From the NCBI RefSeq assembly GCF_001417815.1, contig NZ_BCFK01000035.1:1-64000 (forward strand): a stretch of 64,000 nucleotides of DNA, written 5' to 3'. The translations under genes were made by a program, and so were the position numbers. Each line of letters opens with the position of its first letter. The first letter of the stretch is position 1. Source of the stretch: Bifidobacterium aesculapii (GTDB taxonomy: Bacteria; Actinomycetota; Actinomycetes; Actinomycetales; Bifidobacteriaceae). Of the stretch, positions 36,110-43,828 are shown in pieces. Below the pieces are notes generated by a model. The model saw only the letters and a program-made list of their open reading frames with translations, was not told the DNA's origin and searched no databases.

Positions 36110-36898
36110 ATGACGGCGTACATGAACCATAAGGATCTGACGAACGAGACGATCGGCGAGGAGCGCAAGGCCGAAATCGCGGCGGGCGTGCACCGCGTGC
36201 TCGAAGGCATCGCGGAAGCGGAGAAGGCCGCCGGGCGCGAACCCGGTTCGGTGAGGCTGCTCGCCGCCACGAAGACGCGCGACGTGGGCGAGATCATGGC
36301 CGCCATCGACGCGGGCGTGCGCATGATCGGCGAGAACCGTCCGCAGGAGGTGCAGGCGAAGGCCGACGGCCTCGCGCGGCAATGCCATGCGCGCGGCCTT
36401 GAGCTCGGGCGCGACGTGCCGTTCCACCTGATCGGCCAGTTGCAGTCGAACAAGATCGGCAAGGTGCTGCCCGTCGTCAACACCATCGAATCCGTGGATT
36501 CCATCGAGCTTGCGGAGAAGATCGCACGCCGAGCCGTCATGCGTGACATGACCGTCGGCGTGCTGCTCGAGGTCAACGAGTCCGGCGAGGAGTCGAAATC
36601 CGGCTGCGCGCCCAGCCATGCCATCGACCTCGCCAAGCGCATCGGCGCGATGGGCGGGCTGAAGCTGCAAGGTCTCATGACGATCGGCGCGCATGTGGAC
36701 GACGAAGCCACGATCCGCGCCGGATTCGCGCACCTGCGACGCACGCGCGACCAGATTCTCGCCTCCGGCGCGCCCGGCACGGAAGGCTGCACGGAGCTGT
36801 CGATGGGCATGACGCAGGACATGGCGCTCGCCATCGAGGAGGGTTCCACGATCGTCCGCGTCGGCACCGCGATCTTCGGCCCGCGCGCGTTCATCTGA
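36110..36898 (+). CDS. YggS-family pyridoxal-phosphate homeostasis protein
   Basis: A 262-residue TIM-barrel PLP-binding protein of the YggS/PROSC family that buffers free PLP and has no known enzymatic reaction. The PLP lysine is in VRLLAATKTRD. IGENRPQEVQAK, FHLIGQLQSNKIGKVLPVV, ESVDS, LLEVNESGEESKSG, LQGLMTIGA and ELSMGMTQDMALAIEEGSTI are diagnostic. ATG at 36110 was chosen because GGGGGAG lies ten bases upstream; an ATG nine codons earlier is possible. Its position after a PLP enzyme is fitting. A long perfect hairpin follows. Confidence 0.92.
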   Translation: MTAYMNHKDLTNETIGEERKAEIAAGVHRVLEGIAEAEKAAGREPGSVRLLAATKTRDVGEIMAAIDAGVRMIGENRPQEVQAKADGLARQCHARGLELGRDVPFHLIGQLQSNKIGKVLPVVNTIESVDSIELAEKIARRAVMRDMTVGVLLEVNESGEESKSGCAPSHAIDLAKRIGAMGGLKLQGLMTIGAHVDDEATIRAGFAHLRRTRDQILASGAPGTEGCTELSMGMTQDMALAIEEGSTIVRVGTAIFGPRAFI

Positions 36899-36928
36899 CG
36901 GCGCGCGGGATCGGGCATCGGCCGCGGA

Positions 36929-36981
36929 TATGCGTGAGGGGTGTGCATGGACATTGACACCATGCACACCCCTCACGCATA
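36929..36981. terminator. Bidirectional terminator between convergent genes
   Basis: The 22-base arms TATGCGTGAGGGGTGTGCAT(GG) and their exact complement enclose a nine-base loop. It lies 30 bases after the YggS stop and 55 bases before the stop of the convergent DJ-1-family gene. Partial A/T flanks support termination in both directions. Confidence 0.85.
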
Positions 36982-37035
36982 GCTGTGCCTGTGCGGGTCC
37001 CGGTGCCGGGACCTACGTGGCGTCGCCGCTATGGC

Positions 37036-37587
37036 TCAGGCGTTCAGCGTGTCCTTGATCGCGCCGACGAAGTAGTCGAGGTCGTCGGGCTTGCGCGAGG
37101 TGATGAGACGCCAGCCGTTCGCGTCGTCGACGTGCAGCTGCTCGTCGACGTAGTGGCCGCCCGCGTTCTCGATGTCGGCGGCGATGTAGCGGCACGGCGC
37201 GGCGGTCTTGCCCTCGGCGAGCCCCGCGTTCACCAGCAGCCAGGCGCCGTGGCAGATCGCGGCGATCGGCTTGCCTTCGTGCGCGAACTCCTGGGCCAGC
37301 GTGATCGCGTCGTTGTTCACGCGGATGCGGTCCACGTTGCAGGTGCCGCCGGGCACGACGAGCAGGTCGTAGTCGGCCGCCTGCACGTCGGACAGCTTCG
37401 CGTCCGGCGTGAGCGTCTCGCCCTCGTAGCGGTCGTGCTGCACGGTCTCGCACGGCTCCAGCTCGGTGGCGGCGAGCGTCACCTGCGCGCCGGCGGCCTT
37501 GAGGTCGCGCAGCGGGCGGGTGAGTTCGGTCTCCTCGATGCCCCAGTTGTTCACGATGATGAGCACCTTCTTGTCCGCGATGGCCAT
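37036..37587 (-). CDS. DJ-1/PfpI-family protein (type 1 glutamine amidotransferase-like)
   Basis: A 183-residue protein of the PfpI/YhbO group with possible deglycase, chaperone or protease activity. The nucleophile elbow is AAICHGAWLLVNAG (Cys). GIEETELTRPLRDL near the start contributes the conserved Glu, and DLLVVPGGTCNVDRIR is typical. AAGGAGGAACC directly precedes the ATG at MAIADKK; the open frame upstream is Arg-rich and non-coding. It is transcribed alone, convergent to YggS and divergent from the DUF4190 gene. Confidence 0.88.
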   Translation of the reverse strand: MAIADKKVLIIVNNWGIEETELTRPLRDLKAAGAQVTLAATELEPCETVQHDRYEGETLTPDAKLSDVQAADYDLLVVPGGTCNVDRIRVNNDAITLAQEFAHEGKPIAAICHGAWLLVNAGLAEGKTAAPCRYIAADIENAGGHYVDEQLHVDDANGWRLITSRKPDDLDYFVGAIKDTLNA

Positions 37588-37759
37588 GGTTCCTCCTTGT
37601 AATGGTGTGCGGTTCCCACATGTTGCGGTTCCCTCACCATTATGCCGCCGTCGTGCCGCCGCGCCTCGGTTATGCCGTGCGCCGACGCCCGCATGTCGTG
37701 GGCGGCGGCGGTAAGCTGATAGGAACATCACAGTCGGCGCAGTCGACGAGGAGGGCGCT

Positions 37760-38467
37760 ATGGCCGATCAGTACAATCCGAACAATCCCGACGATTCCGG
37801 CAATCCGAACGTTCCGTCGGTCTCTGGCAATCCCGTGAACCCGGTTGGTCCCGGTGCCTCATACGGTCCGAACGCTTTCGGCGCTCCTGCCGGTCAGGGC
37901 GTGCCGGGCGGCAATGACGCGAATCCGAACGAATACGCCCAGCAGCCATACTCCCAGCCGAATGCTTACCCCCAGCCGGCTCCCGGCCAGCCCGTCCCAC
38001 CGGCAGGTCCGGGGTACAACCCGTATTACCAGCCGGAACCCAAGTGGAATCCGATGGCCATCGCCGGATTCGTCTGCTCGTTCATCATCGCGCTGGTCGG
38101 CCTGATCCTCAGCATCATCGGTTACTCGCAGACCAGGAAGACCGGCGAGAAAGGCAAAGGCCTCGCGCTCGCCGGCATCATCATCAGCGCGGTGTCGATG
38201 CTGATGCAGCTGCTGCTGGTCATCCTGATCGTCGTCATAGTGGCGAACGCGCCGTCGGGGCATTCCTCGTACGAGTACGTCGACGGCGACGATTACGGCT
38301 ACGACTACGACTATGACCACGGCGACGATTTCGATTACGACTTCGGCTACGACTTCGACGACGCCGGTAGCGGCGATTCGCGCTCGACCGCGTACCAGCG
38401 GTCCGCGCACGTCGAGCGCATCGACGCGGTCGTCGCCCGGACGGCCGCGGCGTTGCCGTCGCGCTGA
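37760..38467 (+). CDS. DUF4190-type membrane protein with Pro/Asn-rich N-terminus
   Basis: A 235-residue protein. About 95 residues at the N-terminus are Pro, Asn, Gly and Gln-rich (PGPGYNPYYQPEPKWNPMA at the end of this part). Two membrane segments follow: AIAGFVCSFIIALVGLILSI and ALAGIIISAVSMLMQLLLVI, the DUF4190 pattern. The C-terminus is extremely Asp/Tyr/Gly-rich (DGDDYGYDYDYDHGDDFD), then a more ordinary tail. GACGAGGAGGGCGCT precedes ATG. Role unknown; actinobacterial proteins of this build are envelope-associated. The acidic tract could bind cations, which is conjecture. Confidence 0.8.
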   Translation: MADQYNPNNPDDSGNPNVPSVSGNPVNPVGPGASYGPNAFGAPAGQGVPGGNDANPNEYAQQPYSQPNAYPQPAPGQPVPPAGPGYNPYYQPEPKWNPMAIAGFVCSFIIALVGLILSIIGYSQTRKTGEKGKGLALAGIIISAVSMLMQLLLVILIVVIVANAPSGHSSYEYVDGDDYGYDYDYDHGDDFDYDFGYDFDDAGSGDSRSTAYQRSAHVERIDAVVARTAAALPSR

Positions 38468-38531
38468 CGCTCTATGCGGCACCTCGCCACCGGCCGCGGC
38501 GTCGCGCACGTCGCGTCCGGTGGCGGCGTGC

Positions 38532-38570
38532 GCGCGTTCCGGCGTGTGGCGTACGCCCGCCGGAACGCGC
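38532..38570 (+). terminator. Hairpin after the DUF4190 gene
   Basis: GCGCGTTCCGGCG and CGCCGGAACGCGC form a perfect 13-base-pair stem with a 13-base loop, ending ten bases before the -10-like TAGACT of the next gene. Confidence 0.7.
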
Positions 38571-38579
38571 GGCGACGGC

Positions 38580-38593
38580 TAGACTGGGCACTA
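38580..38593 (+). promoter_or_regulatory. -10 element suggesting a leaderless transcript
   Basis: TAGACT at 38580-38585 is a good -10 hexamer and lies seven bases before the ATG of the FAH-family gene. There is no purine-rich ribosome site in between (GGGCACT only). Transcription would start at or next to the A of ATG, as in leaderless actinobacterial mRNAs. Confidence 0.5.
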
Positions 38594-39414
38594 TGAGAAT
38601 CGCACGTTTTTCACTCAATGATTCGCCGCGTTACGCCTTCGTCCAGACGGACGAGGCCGACGGCAAGGATTATCTCGTCGAACTCGACGGCCATCCGCTG
38701 TTCGGCGGCAAGGTCGCCCCCACCGGCAAGCGCTACGCGCTCGACGCCGACGGCATCCGCCTGCTCGCTCCCGTGCTGCCCTCCAAGGTGTACGGTCTGG
38801 CCAAGAACTACGAGGCGCACGCGCAGTTCATGCACGAGGCCGGCCATTCGGAGATCTCCCACGCCCCTGAGGACATGGTCATCTTCACCAAGCCGTCCAC
38901 CTCGGTGATCGGCCCGGACGATCCGATCGTGTACCCGCCGTGCTCGAAGGACATGAACTTCGAGCCTGAGCTCGCGGTGGTGATGGGCCGCGTGGCGAAG
39001 AACGTGCCGGTCGAGAAGGCCATGGACTACGTGCTCGGCTTCACCTGCGTCAACGACGTGACGCTGCGCGACCTGCAGGGCCTCGACCCGACCTGGACGC
39101 GCGCCAAGGGCTTCGACACGTCCTGCCCGCTCGGCCCGTGGATCGTCACGCGCGACGACGTGAACTGGAAGGACGCGAAGATCTCGTTCACGCTCAACGG
39201 CGAGGACGTGCCGATGGCGTCCGGCACGACCGCGAACCTCATCCACGGCATTCCCGAGCAGATCGCCGCGATTTCCAGCTTCTCCACGCTGCTGCCCGGC
39301 GACGTGATCATGACCGGCACGCCGAACGCCTCCGGCCACCTCGACCCGGGCGACGAGACCATCGTCCACGTCGAGGGCGTGGGCGATCTGCGCAACGTGA
39401 TCGTCCGCGCGTAG
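38593..39414 (+). CDS. Fumarylacetoacetate hydrolase-family protein
   Basis: A 273-residue cytosolic metal-dependent hydrolase/decarboxylase/tautomerase of the FAH superfamily. KVYGLAKNYEAHA, VIFTKPSTSVIGPDDPIVYP and the metal-site region FEPELAVVMGR (Glu-x-Glu type) are followed by GFTCVNDVTLRDLQ, RAKGFDTSCPLGPWIV and LLPGDVIMTGTPNASG. This is the usual form of the acylpyruvase or oxaloacetate-tautomerase-like branch. The short N-terminal domain fits the family. No ribosome site; see the -10 element directly upstream. Exact substrate is uncertain. Confidence 0.88.
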   Translation: MRIARFSLNDSPRYAFVQTDEADGKDYLVELDGHPLFGGKVAPTGKRYALDADGIRLLAPVLPSKVYGLAKNYEAHAQFMHEAGHSEISHAPEDMVIFTKPSTSVIGPDDPIVYPPCSKDMNFEPELAVVMGRVAKNVPVEKAMDYVLGFTCVNDVTLRDLQGLDPTWTRAKGFDTSCPLGPWIVTRDDVNWKDAKISFTLNGEDVPMASGTTANLIHGIPEQIAAISSFSTLLPGDVIMTGTPNASGHLDPGDETIVHVEGVGDLRNVIVRA

Positions 39415-39471
39415 CGCGTGTGACGGTATTCGTGACGGTGCCCGTGATGGCAGCGTGACATCCACGCGGGG

Positions 39472-40554
39472 TCATGATTGCCGCGCCACGTACCGTGTGG
39501 CGCGGCCGGCGCCGATTTTCTTGATGCGTCCCGCATCCTGCAAGGTCTTGAGCGTGCGCTCGACGGTGGTCATGCTGATGTCCGGCATGCGCGCGAGGAT
39601 GTCCGCTTTGGACAGCGGCGTCAGTTCATGGTCGAACAGTGCCGCGATGCGCTCCTCCTTGGTGGCTTTCCGCAATGCGTTTCCGTTCGCGTCCGGAGCG
39701 GTCAGGGACAGTGAAGCCATGCGTTCGTCGAGTTCCCGATATGCCGCCAGAATCACGCCGAGCAGGTAATTCACGAACGGCGCGTAGTCGTTCGTTCCGT
39801 CGTTCCAGCCGACGGTGCTGGCCGCCAACGCCTCGTAATACGTGTCCTTGCTGCGTTCGATGAGATGCTCGACGCTGATGTATTTGCCCACCTCGTAACC
39901 GTTGCGGTACAGGAGCAGCAGCGTCAACAGTCTGCTCATACGGCCGTTGCCGTCGTTGAACGGGTGGATGCAGGTGAAATCGAATACGAACATGGCGAGG
40001 GCCAGCAGCGGATCGGTGCGACCATCACGCATCGAATCGGCATATGCGGCGCATATGCTCGCGACGAGGTCCGGCGTGACCAACGCCGACGGCGGGACGA
40101 ACCGTACGTGCCGTTCGCCGTTCGCGTCGCGTTCCACGATGACGTTGTCGCTGTCCTTGAACCGTCCGCCGAACGTCAACGGCGTGTGATGGAACAGGTC
40201 GCGATGCAACTGCAGGATCACGTTCGGCGTGGGCGGTATGTAGTCGTGGCTGTCATGGATGGTGGCGAGCACGTCACGGTATCCCGCGATCTCCTCCTCG
40301 TCGCGGTTGCGTGGAGTGGTCTTCTCCTTGACGAGGTCGTTGAGGCGTTTGTCGCTGGTGGCGATGCCTTCGATGCGATTGGAGGCATCCGTGCTCTGGA
40401 TCCGTGCGACCTCGACGAGGGTCTGCAGCATATCCGGATGAATCGAGGCACGGACACTGCACCGGCCCTTGGCCTCGTGGATGGCGGTCAGCAGGCCGGT
40501 GGTGCGTGGGGTGAGCAGCGGCAGGGCCGCCTTGACGTAATCGAATTCCCGCAT
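39472..40554 (-). CDS. Fic-domain protein with N-terminal inhibitory helix (class II)
   Basis: A 360-residue predicted AMP-transferase. The catalytic motif is HPFNDGNGRMSR, with His197 as catalytic base. An N-terminal inhibition motif S58-x3-E62-G63 (SNRIEG) is present, so this is a self-inhibited class II Fic protein, whose Glu blocks ATP binding. The flap region FGGRFKDSDNVIV is canonical. The C-terminus is a winged-helix-like segment (LSKADILARMPDISMTTVER), suggesting DNA binding or autoregulation. GAGAGGTAGGTCC precedes ATG. It is monocistronic. Target protein unknown; no separate antitoxin gene is needed or visible. Confidence 0.92.
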   Translation of the reverse strand: MREFDYVKAALPLLTPRTTGLLTAIHEAKGRCSVRASIHPDMLQTLVEVARIQSTDASNRIEGIATSDKRLNDLVKEKTTPRNRDEEEIAGYRDVLATIHDSHDYIPPTPNVILQLHRDLFHHTPLTFGGRFKDSDNVIVERDANGERHVRFVPPSALVTPDLVASICAAYADSMRDGRTDPLLALAMFVFDFTCIHPFNDGNGRMSRLLTLLLLYRNGYEVGKYISVEHLIERSKDTYYEALAASTVGWNDGTNDYAPFVNYLLGVILAAYRELDERMASLSLTAPDANGNALRKATKEERIAALFDHELTPLSKADILARMPDISMTTVERTLKTLQDAGRIKKIGAGRATRYVARQS

Positions 40555-40593
40555 GGACCTACCTCTCCGTTCTCGCCGTATGATGGCCGTTAT

Positions 40594-40645
40594 TGCCTCA
40601 TTGTTGCGTTTTCTGCATCATATGGTATCAAAATGAGGCAGAAAA
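40594..40645. promoter_or_regulatory. Operator-like dyads upstream of fic
   Basis: TGCCTCATT at 40594-40602 and its complement AATGAGGCA at 40632-40640 flank a second dyad, TTTTCTGC at 40609-40616 with GCAGAAAA at 40638-40645. The nested repeats lie 40-90 bases before the Fic start in locally AT-rich DNA. The Fic protein's own C-terminal winged helix is a candidate ligand (inference). Confidence 0.45.
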
Positions 40646-40789
40646 TCGGTCGATGAGGCCACGAAGCAGACGCTGGACTACATCCGCAAGGAGCTGCTGT
40701 ACGTGGACCGCCGCTGCGCCTGCGGTCAGGTCTGGCTGGTTCCCGCCGATCATCTGGTGCCGTGCCCCATCTGCGGGCAGCAGGTGTGA
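40637..40789 (+). pseudogene. 3' remnant encoding a zinc-ribbon tail
   Basis: The frame is open from just after TGA at 40634-40636 to TGA at 40787-40789 and reads VDEATKQTLDYIRKELLYVD then RRCACGQVWLVPADHLVPCP and ICGQQV. Two Cys pairs (CxC and CPxC) form a zinc ribbon. There is no ATG, no ribosome site, and the front overlaps the Fic operator dyads. It looks like the end of a lost gene rather than a functional small protein. Confidence 0.5.
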
Positions 40790-40801
40790 CGTTGAGAGAA
40801 A

Positions 40802-40822
40802 CTTGAGTCAATGTCGCTCAAG
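40802..40822 (+). promoter_or_regulatory. HAIR element (HspR operator) upstream of clpB
   Basis: CTTGAGT, seven bases, then GCTCAAG matches the HspR-associated inverted repeat consensus (CTTGAGT-N7-ACTCAAG) with one mismatch. It lies 140 bases before clpB, and TAGAAT at 40832-40837 is a -10 candidate. HspR repression of clpB through HAIR is known in actinobacteria. No hspR gene is in the window. Confidence 0.85.
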
Positions 40823-40877
40823 TTTTGGGAATAGAATGTGCTTCGGGTCGGTTGAGCATGTCAGAACATGACATGAA

Positions 40878-40938
40878 GCCCGGCGGACGGCGGCTGCGGA
40901 ACGGTTGTGAATCGTTCCGCAGCCGCCGTCCGCCGGGC
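40878..40938 (+). other. Perfect 26-bp hairpin in the clpB leader
   Basis: A 26-base arm beginning GCCCGGCGGACGGCGGCTGC pairs without mismatch to 40913-40938 across a nine-base loop (GTTGTGAAT). It sits between the HAIR/promoter and the clpB ribosome site (GGAGGACAGT), so it must be in the clpB mRNA leader. It has no U-tract. A stability element, attenuator or processing site is possible. Confidence 0.9.
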
Positions 40939-40961
40939 GACGACAAGACTTGGAGGACAGT

Positions 40962-43643
40962 ATGGAACAGAAGTTCACCACCATGGCCCAAGAGGCCATC
41001 GGCGACGCCATCCAGAGCGCGTCCGCCGCAGGCAACGCGCAGGTCGAGACCCTGCATGTGCTCGACGCGCTGCTGCGCCAGGAGCAGGGCGTGGTGCGCG
41101 GTCTCATCCAGGCCGCTGGCGGCGACCCGCAGGCCATCGGCGCGGCCGTGCGCAACGCGCTCGTCGCCCTGCCGAGCGCCAGCGGCTCCAGCACCTCGCA
41201 GCCGCAGGCCAGCCGTCAGCTGACCGCCGCGCTCGCGCAGGCGGAGAAGGAGATGCAGCAGATGGGGGACGAGTACGTCTCCACCGAGCATCTGCTCATC
41301 GGCATCGCCGCGTCGGCGCCGAACCAGTCCGCCGACATCCTCAAGAAGTACGGCGTCACGCCGGAAGCCCTGCGCAAGGCCGTGCCGGGCGTGCGCGGCG
41401 GCGCGAAGGTGACCAGCCCGGACGCGGAAGGCAGCTACAAGGCGCTGGAGAAGTACTCCACCGACCTGACCGCCGCCGCGAAGGAAGGCAAGCTCGACCC
41501 GGTGATTGGCCGCGATCAGGAGATCCGCCGCGTCATCCAGATTCTGAGCCGCCGTACCAAGAATAACCCGGTGCTGATCGGCGAGCCCGGCGTCGGCAAG
41601 ACCGCCGTCGTCGAGGGCCTCGCGCAGCGCATCGTCGCCGGCGACGTGCCGACCACCCTGCAGGGTAAGAAGCTCATCAGCCTCGACCTCGGCTCCATGG
41701 TGGCCGGATCGAAGTACCGTGGCGAATTCGAGGAACGTTTGAAGAGCGTCCTCAACGAGATCAAGAATGCGAACGGCCAGATCGTCACGTTCATCGACGA
41801 AATCCACACGATCGTCGGCGCCGGCGCGGCCGAAGGCTCGATGGACGCCGGCAACATGCTCAAGCCGATGCTCGCCCGCGGCGAACTGCGCCTGATCGGC
41901 GCGACCACGCTGGACGAGTACCGCGAGAACATCGAGAAGGACCCGGCGCTGGAGCGTCGTTTCCAGCAGGTGTTCGTCGGCGAGCCGAGCGTGGAGGACA
42001 CGATCGCGATTCTGCGTGGCCTGAAGCAGCGTTACGAGGCGCACCACAAGGTGACGATCGGCGACGACGCGCTCGTGGCCGCCGCGACGCTGTCCAACCG
42101 GTACATCTCCGGCCGCCAGCTGCCCGACAAGGCCATCGACCTGGTCGACGAGGCGGCCGCCCACCTGCGTATGGAACTCGACTCCTCCCCGGAGGAGATC
42201 GATGAGCTCCAGCGCAAGGTGACCCGTTACGAGATGGAGGAGATGCAGCTCAAGAAGGCCGAGGATCCGGCCTCCAAGGAGCGCTTGGAGAAGCTGCAGG
42301 CCGAAATGGCCGACGCGCGCGAGAAGCTTTCGGGCCTGAAGGCCCGCTGGGACGCGGAGAAGGCCGGCCACAACAAGGTCGGCGACCTGCGCGCCAAGCT
42401 CGACGCGCTGCGCGTTCAGGCGGACAAGTTCACCCGCGAAGGCAACCTCGCCGAGGCGTCGCGCATCCTGTACGGCGAAATGCCGGCCATCCAGAAGCAG
42501 CTCGCCGCCGCCGAGAAGGCCGACGCCGAATCCGCCGAGGATGGCCAGAACAAGCCCGAGCCGATGGTCCCGGACCATGTGGACGCCGATTCCGTGGCGG
42601 AGATCGTCTCCGACTGGACCGGCATCCCCGTCGGCCGCCTCATGCAGGGCGAGAACGAGAAGCTGCTCCACATGGAGGACTACCTCGGCAAGCGCGTGAT
42701 CGGCCAGAAGGAGGCCATCACCGCCGTGTCCGATGCGGTGCGCCGCTCGCGCGCCGGCATCAGCGACCCGAACCGCCCTACCGGCTCGTTCCTGTTCCTC
42801 GGCCCCACCGGCGTGGGCAAGACCGAGCTCGCGAAGGCGCTCGCGGACTTCCTGTTCGACGACGAGAAGGCCATGGTGCGCATCGACATGTCCGAGTACA
42901 TGGAGAAGGCGAGCGTGAGCCGTCTGATCGGCGCCGCGCCGGGTTACGTCGGCTACGAGCAGGGCGGCCAGCTCACCGAGGCCGTGCGCCGTCGCCCGTA
43001 CTCCGTCGTGCTGTTCGACGAGGTCGAGAAGGCGAACCCGGAGATCTTCGACGTGCTGCTGCAGGTGCTCGACGACGGCCGTCTGACCGACGGTCAGGGC
43101 AGGACCGTGGACTTCAAGAACACGATCCTCATCATGACCTCCAACCTCGGCTCCCAGTTCCTCGTCAACGAGGACATGGACGCCGACCAGAAGAAGAAGG
43201 CCGTGATGGACGCGGTGCACATGAACTTCAAGCCGGAGTTCCTGAACCGCTTGGACGACATCGTGATGTTCCATCCGCTCACCCGCGAGGAGCTCGGCGG
43301 CATCGTCGACATCCAGGTGCATGGCGTCGCGCAGCGGCTCACCGACCGCCGCATCACGTTGCACGTGACGAAGGCCGCGCGCGAGTGGCTCGCGAACATG
43401 GGCTACGATCCGGCGTACGGCGCGCGTCCGCTGCGTCGCCTCGTGCAGACCGAGGTCGGCGACCAGCTGGCCCGCATGCTGCTCGCCGGCAAGGTGCACG
43501 ACGGCGACACGGTGCTCGTCGACCAGACCGGCGGCGAACACCTGGAGCTCACCGCCATGCCGGAGGACCCGCTCGCCGGCGGCCACGACGCTCCGGCCGA
43601 TGACCCCGACGTCTCCGTGGACAGTGTCAAGACCGACGAGTGA
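40962..43643 (+). CDS. clpB: ATP-dependent disaggregase ClpB
   Basis: An 893-residue Hsp100 protein that works with DnaK to rescue aggregated proteins. It has the N-terminal Clp repeats ([12 protein letters not shown]), the first AAA+ domain with Walker [14 protein letters not shown] and pore loop [14 protein letters not shown], and a coiled-coil middle domain (about residues 410-530) that distinguishes ClpB from ClpA/ClpC. The second AAA+ domain has [15 protein letters not shown]. The C-terminus [15 protein letters not shown] is typical. The ATG follows TTGGAGGACAGT. Length is slightly above the usual 850-870 because of an acidic tail. Regulation by HspR is indicated by the upstream HAIR. 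Confidence 0.98.
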   Translation: MEQKFTTMAQEAIGDAIQSASAAGNAQVETLHVLDALLRQEQGVVRGLIQAAGGDPQAIGAAVRNALVALPSASGSSTSQPQASRQLTAALAQAEKEMQQMGDEYVSTEHLLIGIAASAPNQSADILKKYGVTPEALRKAVPGVRGGAKVTSPDAEGSYKALEKYSTDLTAAAKEGKLDPVIGRDQEIRRVIQILSRRTKNNPVLIGEPGVGKTAVVEGLAQRIVAGDVPTTLQGKKLISLDLGSMVAGSKYRGEFEERLKSVLNEIKNANGQIVTFIDEIHTIVGAGAAEGSMDAGNMLKPMLARGELRLIGATTLDEYRENIEKDPALERRFQQVFVGEPSVEDTIAILRGLKQRYEAHHKVTIGDDALVAAATLSNRYISGRQLPDKAIDLVDEAAAHLRMELDSSPEEIDELQRKVTRYEMEEMQLKKAEDPASKERLEKLQAEMADAREKLSGLKARWDAEKAGHNKVGDLRAKLDALRVQADKFTREGNLAEASRILYGEMPAIQKQLAAAEKADAESAEDGQNKPEPMVPDHVDADSVAEIVSDWTGIPVGRLMQGENEKLLHMEDYLGKRVIGQKEAITAVSDAVRRSRAGISDPNRPTGSFLFLGPTGVGKTELAKALADFLFDDEKAMVRIDMSEYMEKASVSRLIGAAPGYVGYEQGGQLTEAVRRRPYSVVLFDEVEKANPEIFDVLLQVLDDGRLTDGQGRTVDFKNTILIMTSNLGSQFLVNEDMDADQKKKAVMDAVHMNFKPEFLNRLDDIVMFHPLTREELGGIVDIQVHGVAQRLTDRRITLHVTKAAREWLANMGYDPAYGARPLRRLVQTEVGDQLARMLLAGKVHDGDTVLVDQTGGEHLELTAMPEDPLAGGHDAPADDPDVSVDSVKTDE

Positions 43644-43650
43644 CGCGGCA

Positions 43651-43686
43651 ACCGCCGCGCCCCTTCGCAGGGACGCGGCGGTTTTC
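43651..43686 (+). terminator. Rho-independent terminator of clpB
   Basis: ACCGCCGCG and CGCGGCGGT form the stem, followed by TTTT, eight bases after the clpB stop. This is the most classical terminator in the window. Confidence 0.85.
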
Positions 43687-43703
43687 ATCCCGGCGATTCC
43701 CAT

Positions 43704-43772
43704 CCCATGGTGCGGTAACACAATTTCTCCATAACGGCGGAATTCCGCTATTATGCGTCACCGCACCATGGG
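43704..43772. repeat. 13-bp inverted repeat between convergent genes
   Basis: CCCATGGTGCGGT at 43704-43716 and ACCGCACCATGGG at 43760-43772 are exact complements, with a smaller palindrome CGGAATTCCG between them. A diverged third copy, CCACACCATGGGG, follows at about 43780. Being downstream of both neighbours, it may form a cruciform or act as terminator for the minus-strand phosphodiesterase. Confidence 0.6.
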
Positions 43773-43828
43773 TGTTTTACCACACCATGGGGGAAGGACG
43801 CACGGTGCGGGGTGCGGCTCCGGGGGTG

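Noticed and set aside
40878-40938. The clpB leader hairpin as a terminator of an upstream gene
   Set aside because: The HAIR element and -10 lie upstream of it, the only upstream plus-strand frame is a start-less fragment, and there is no U-tract.
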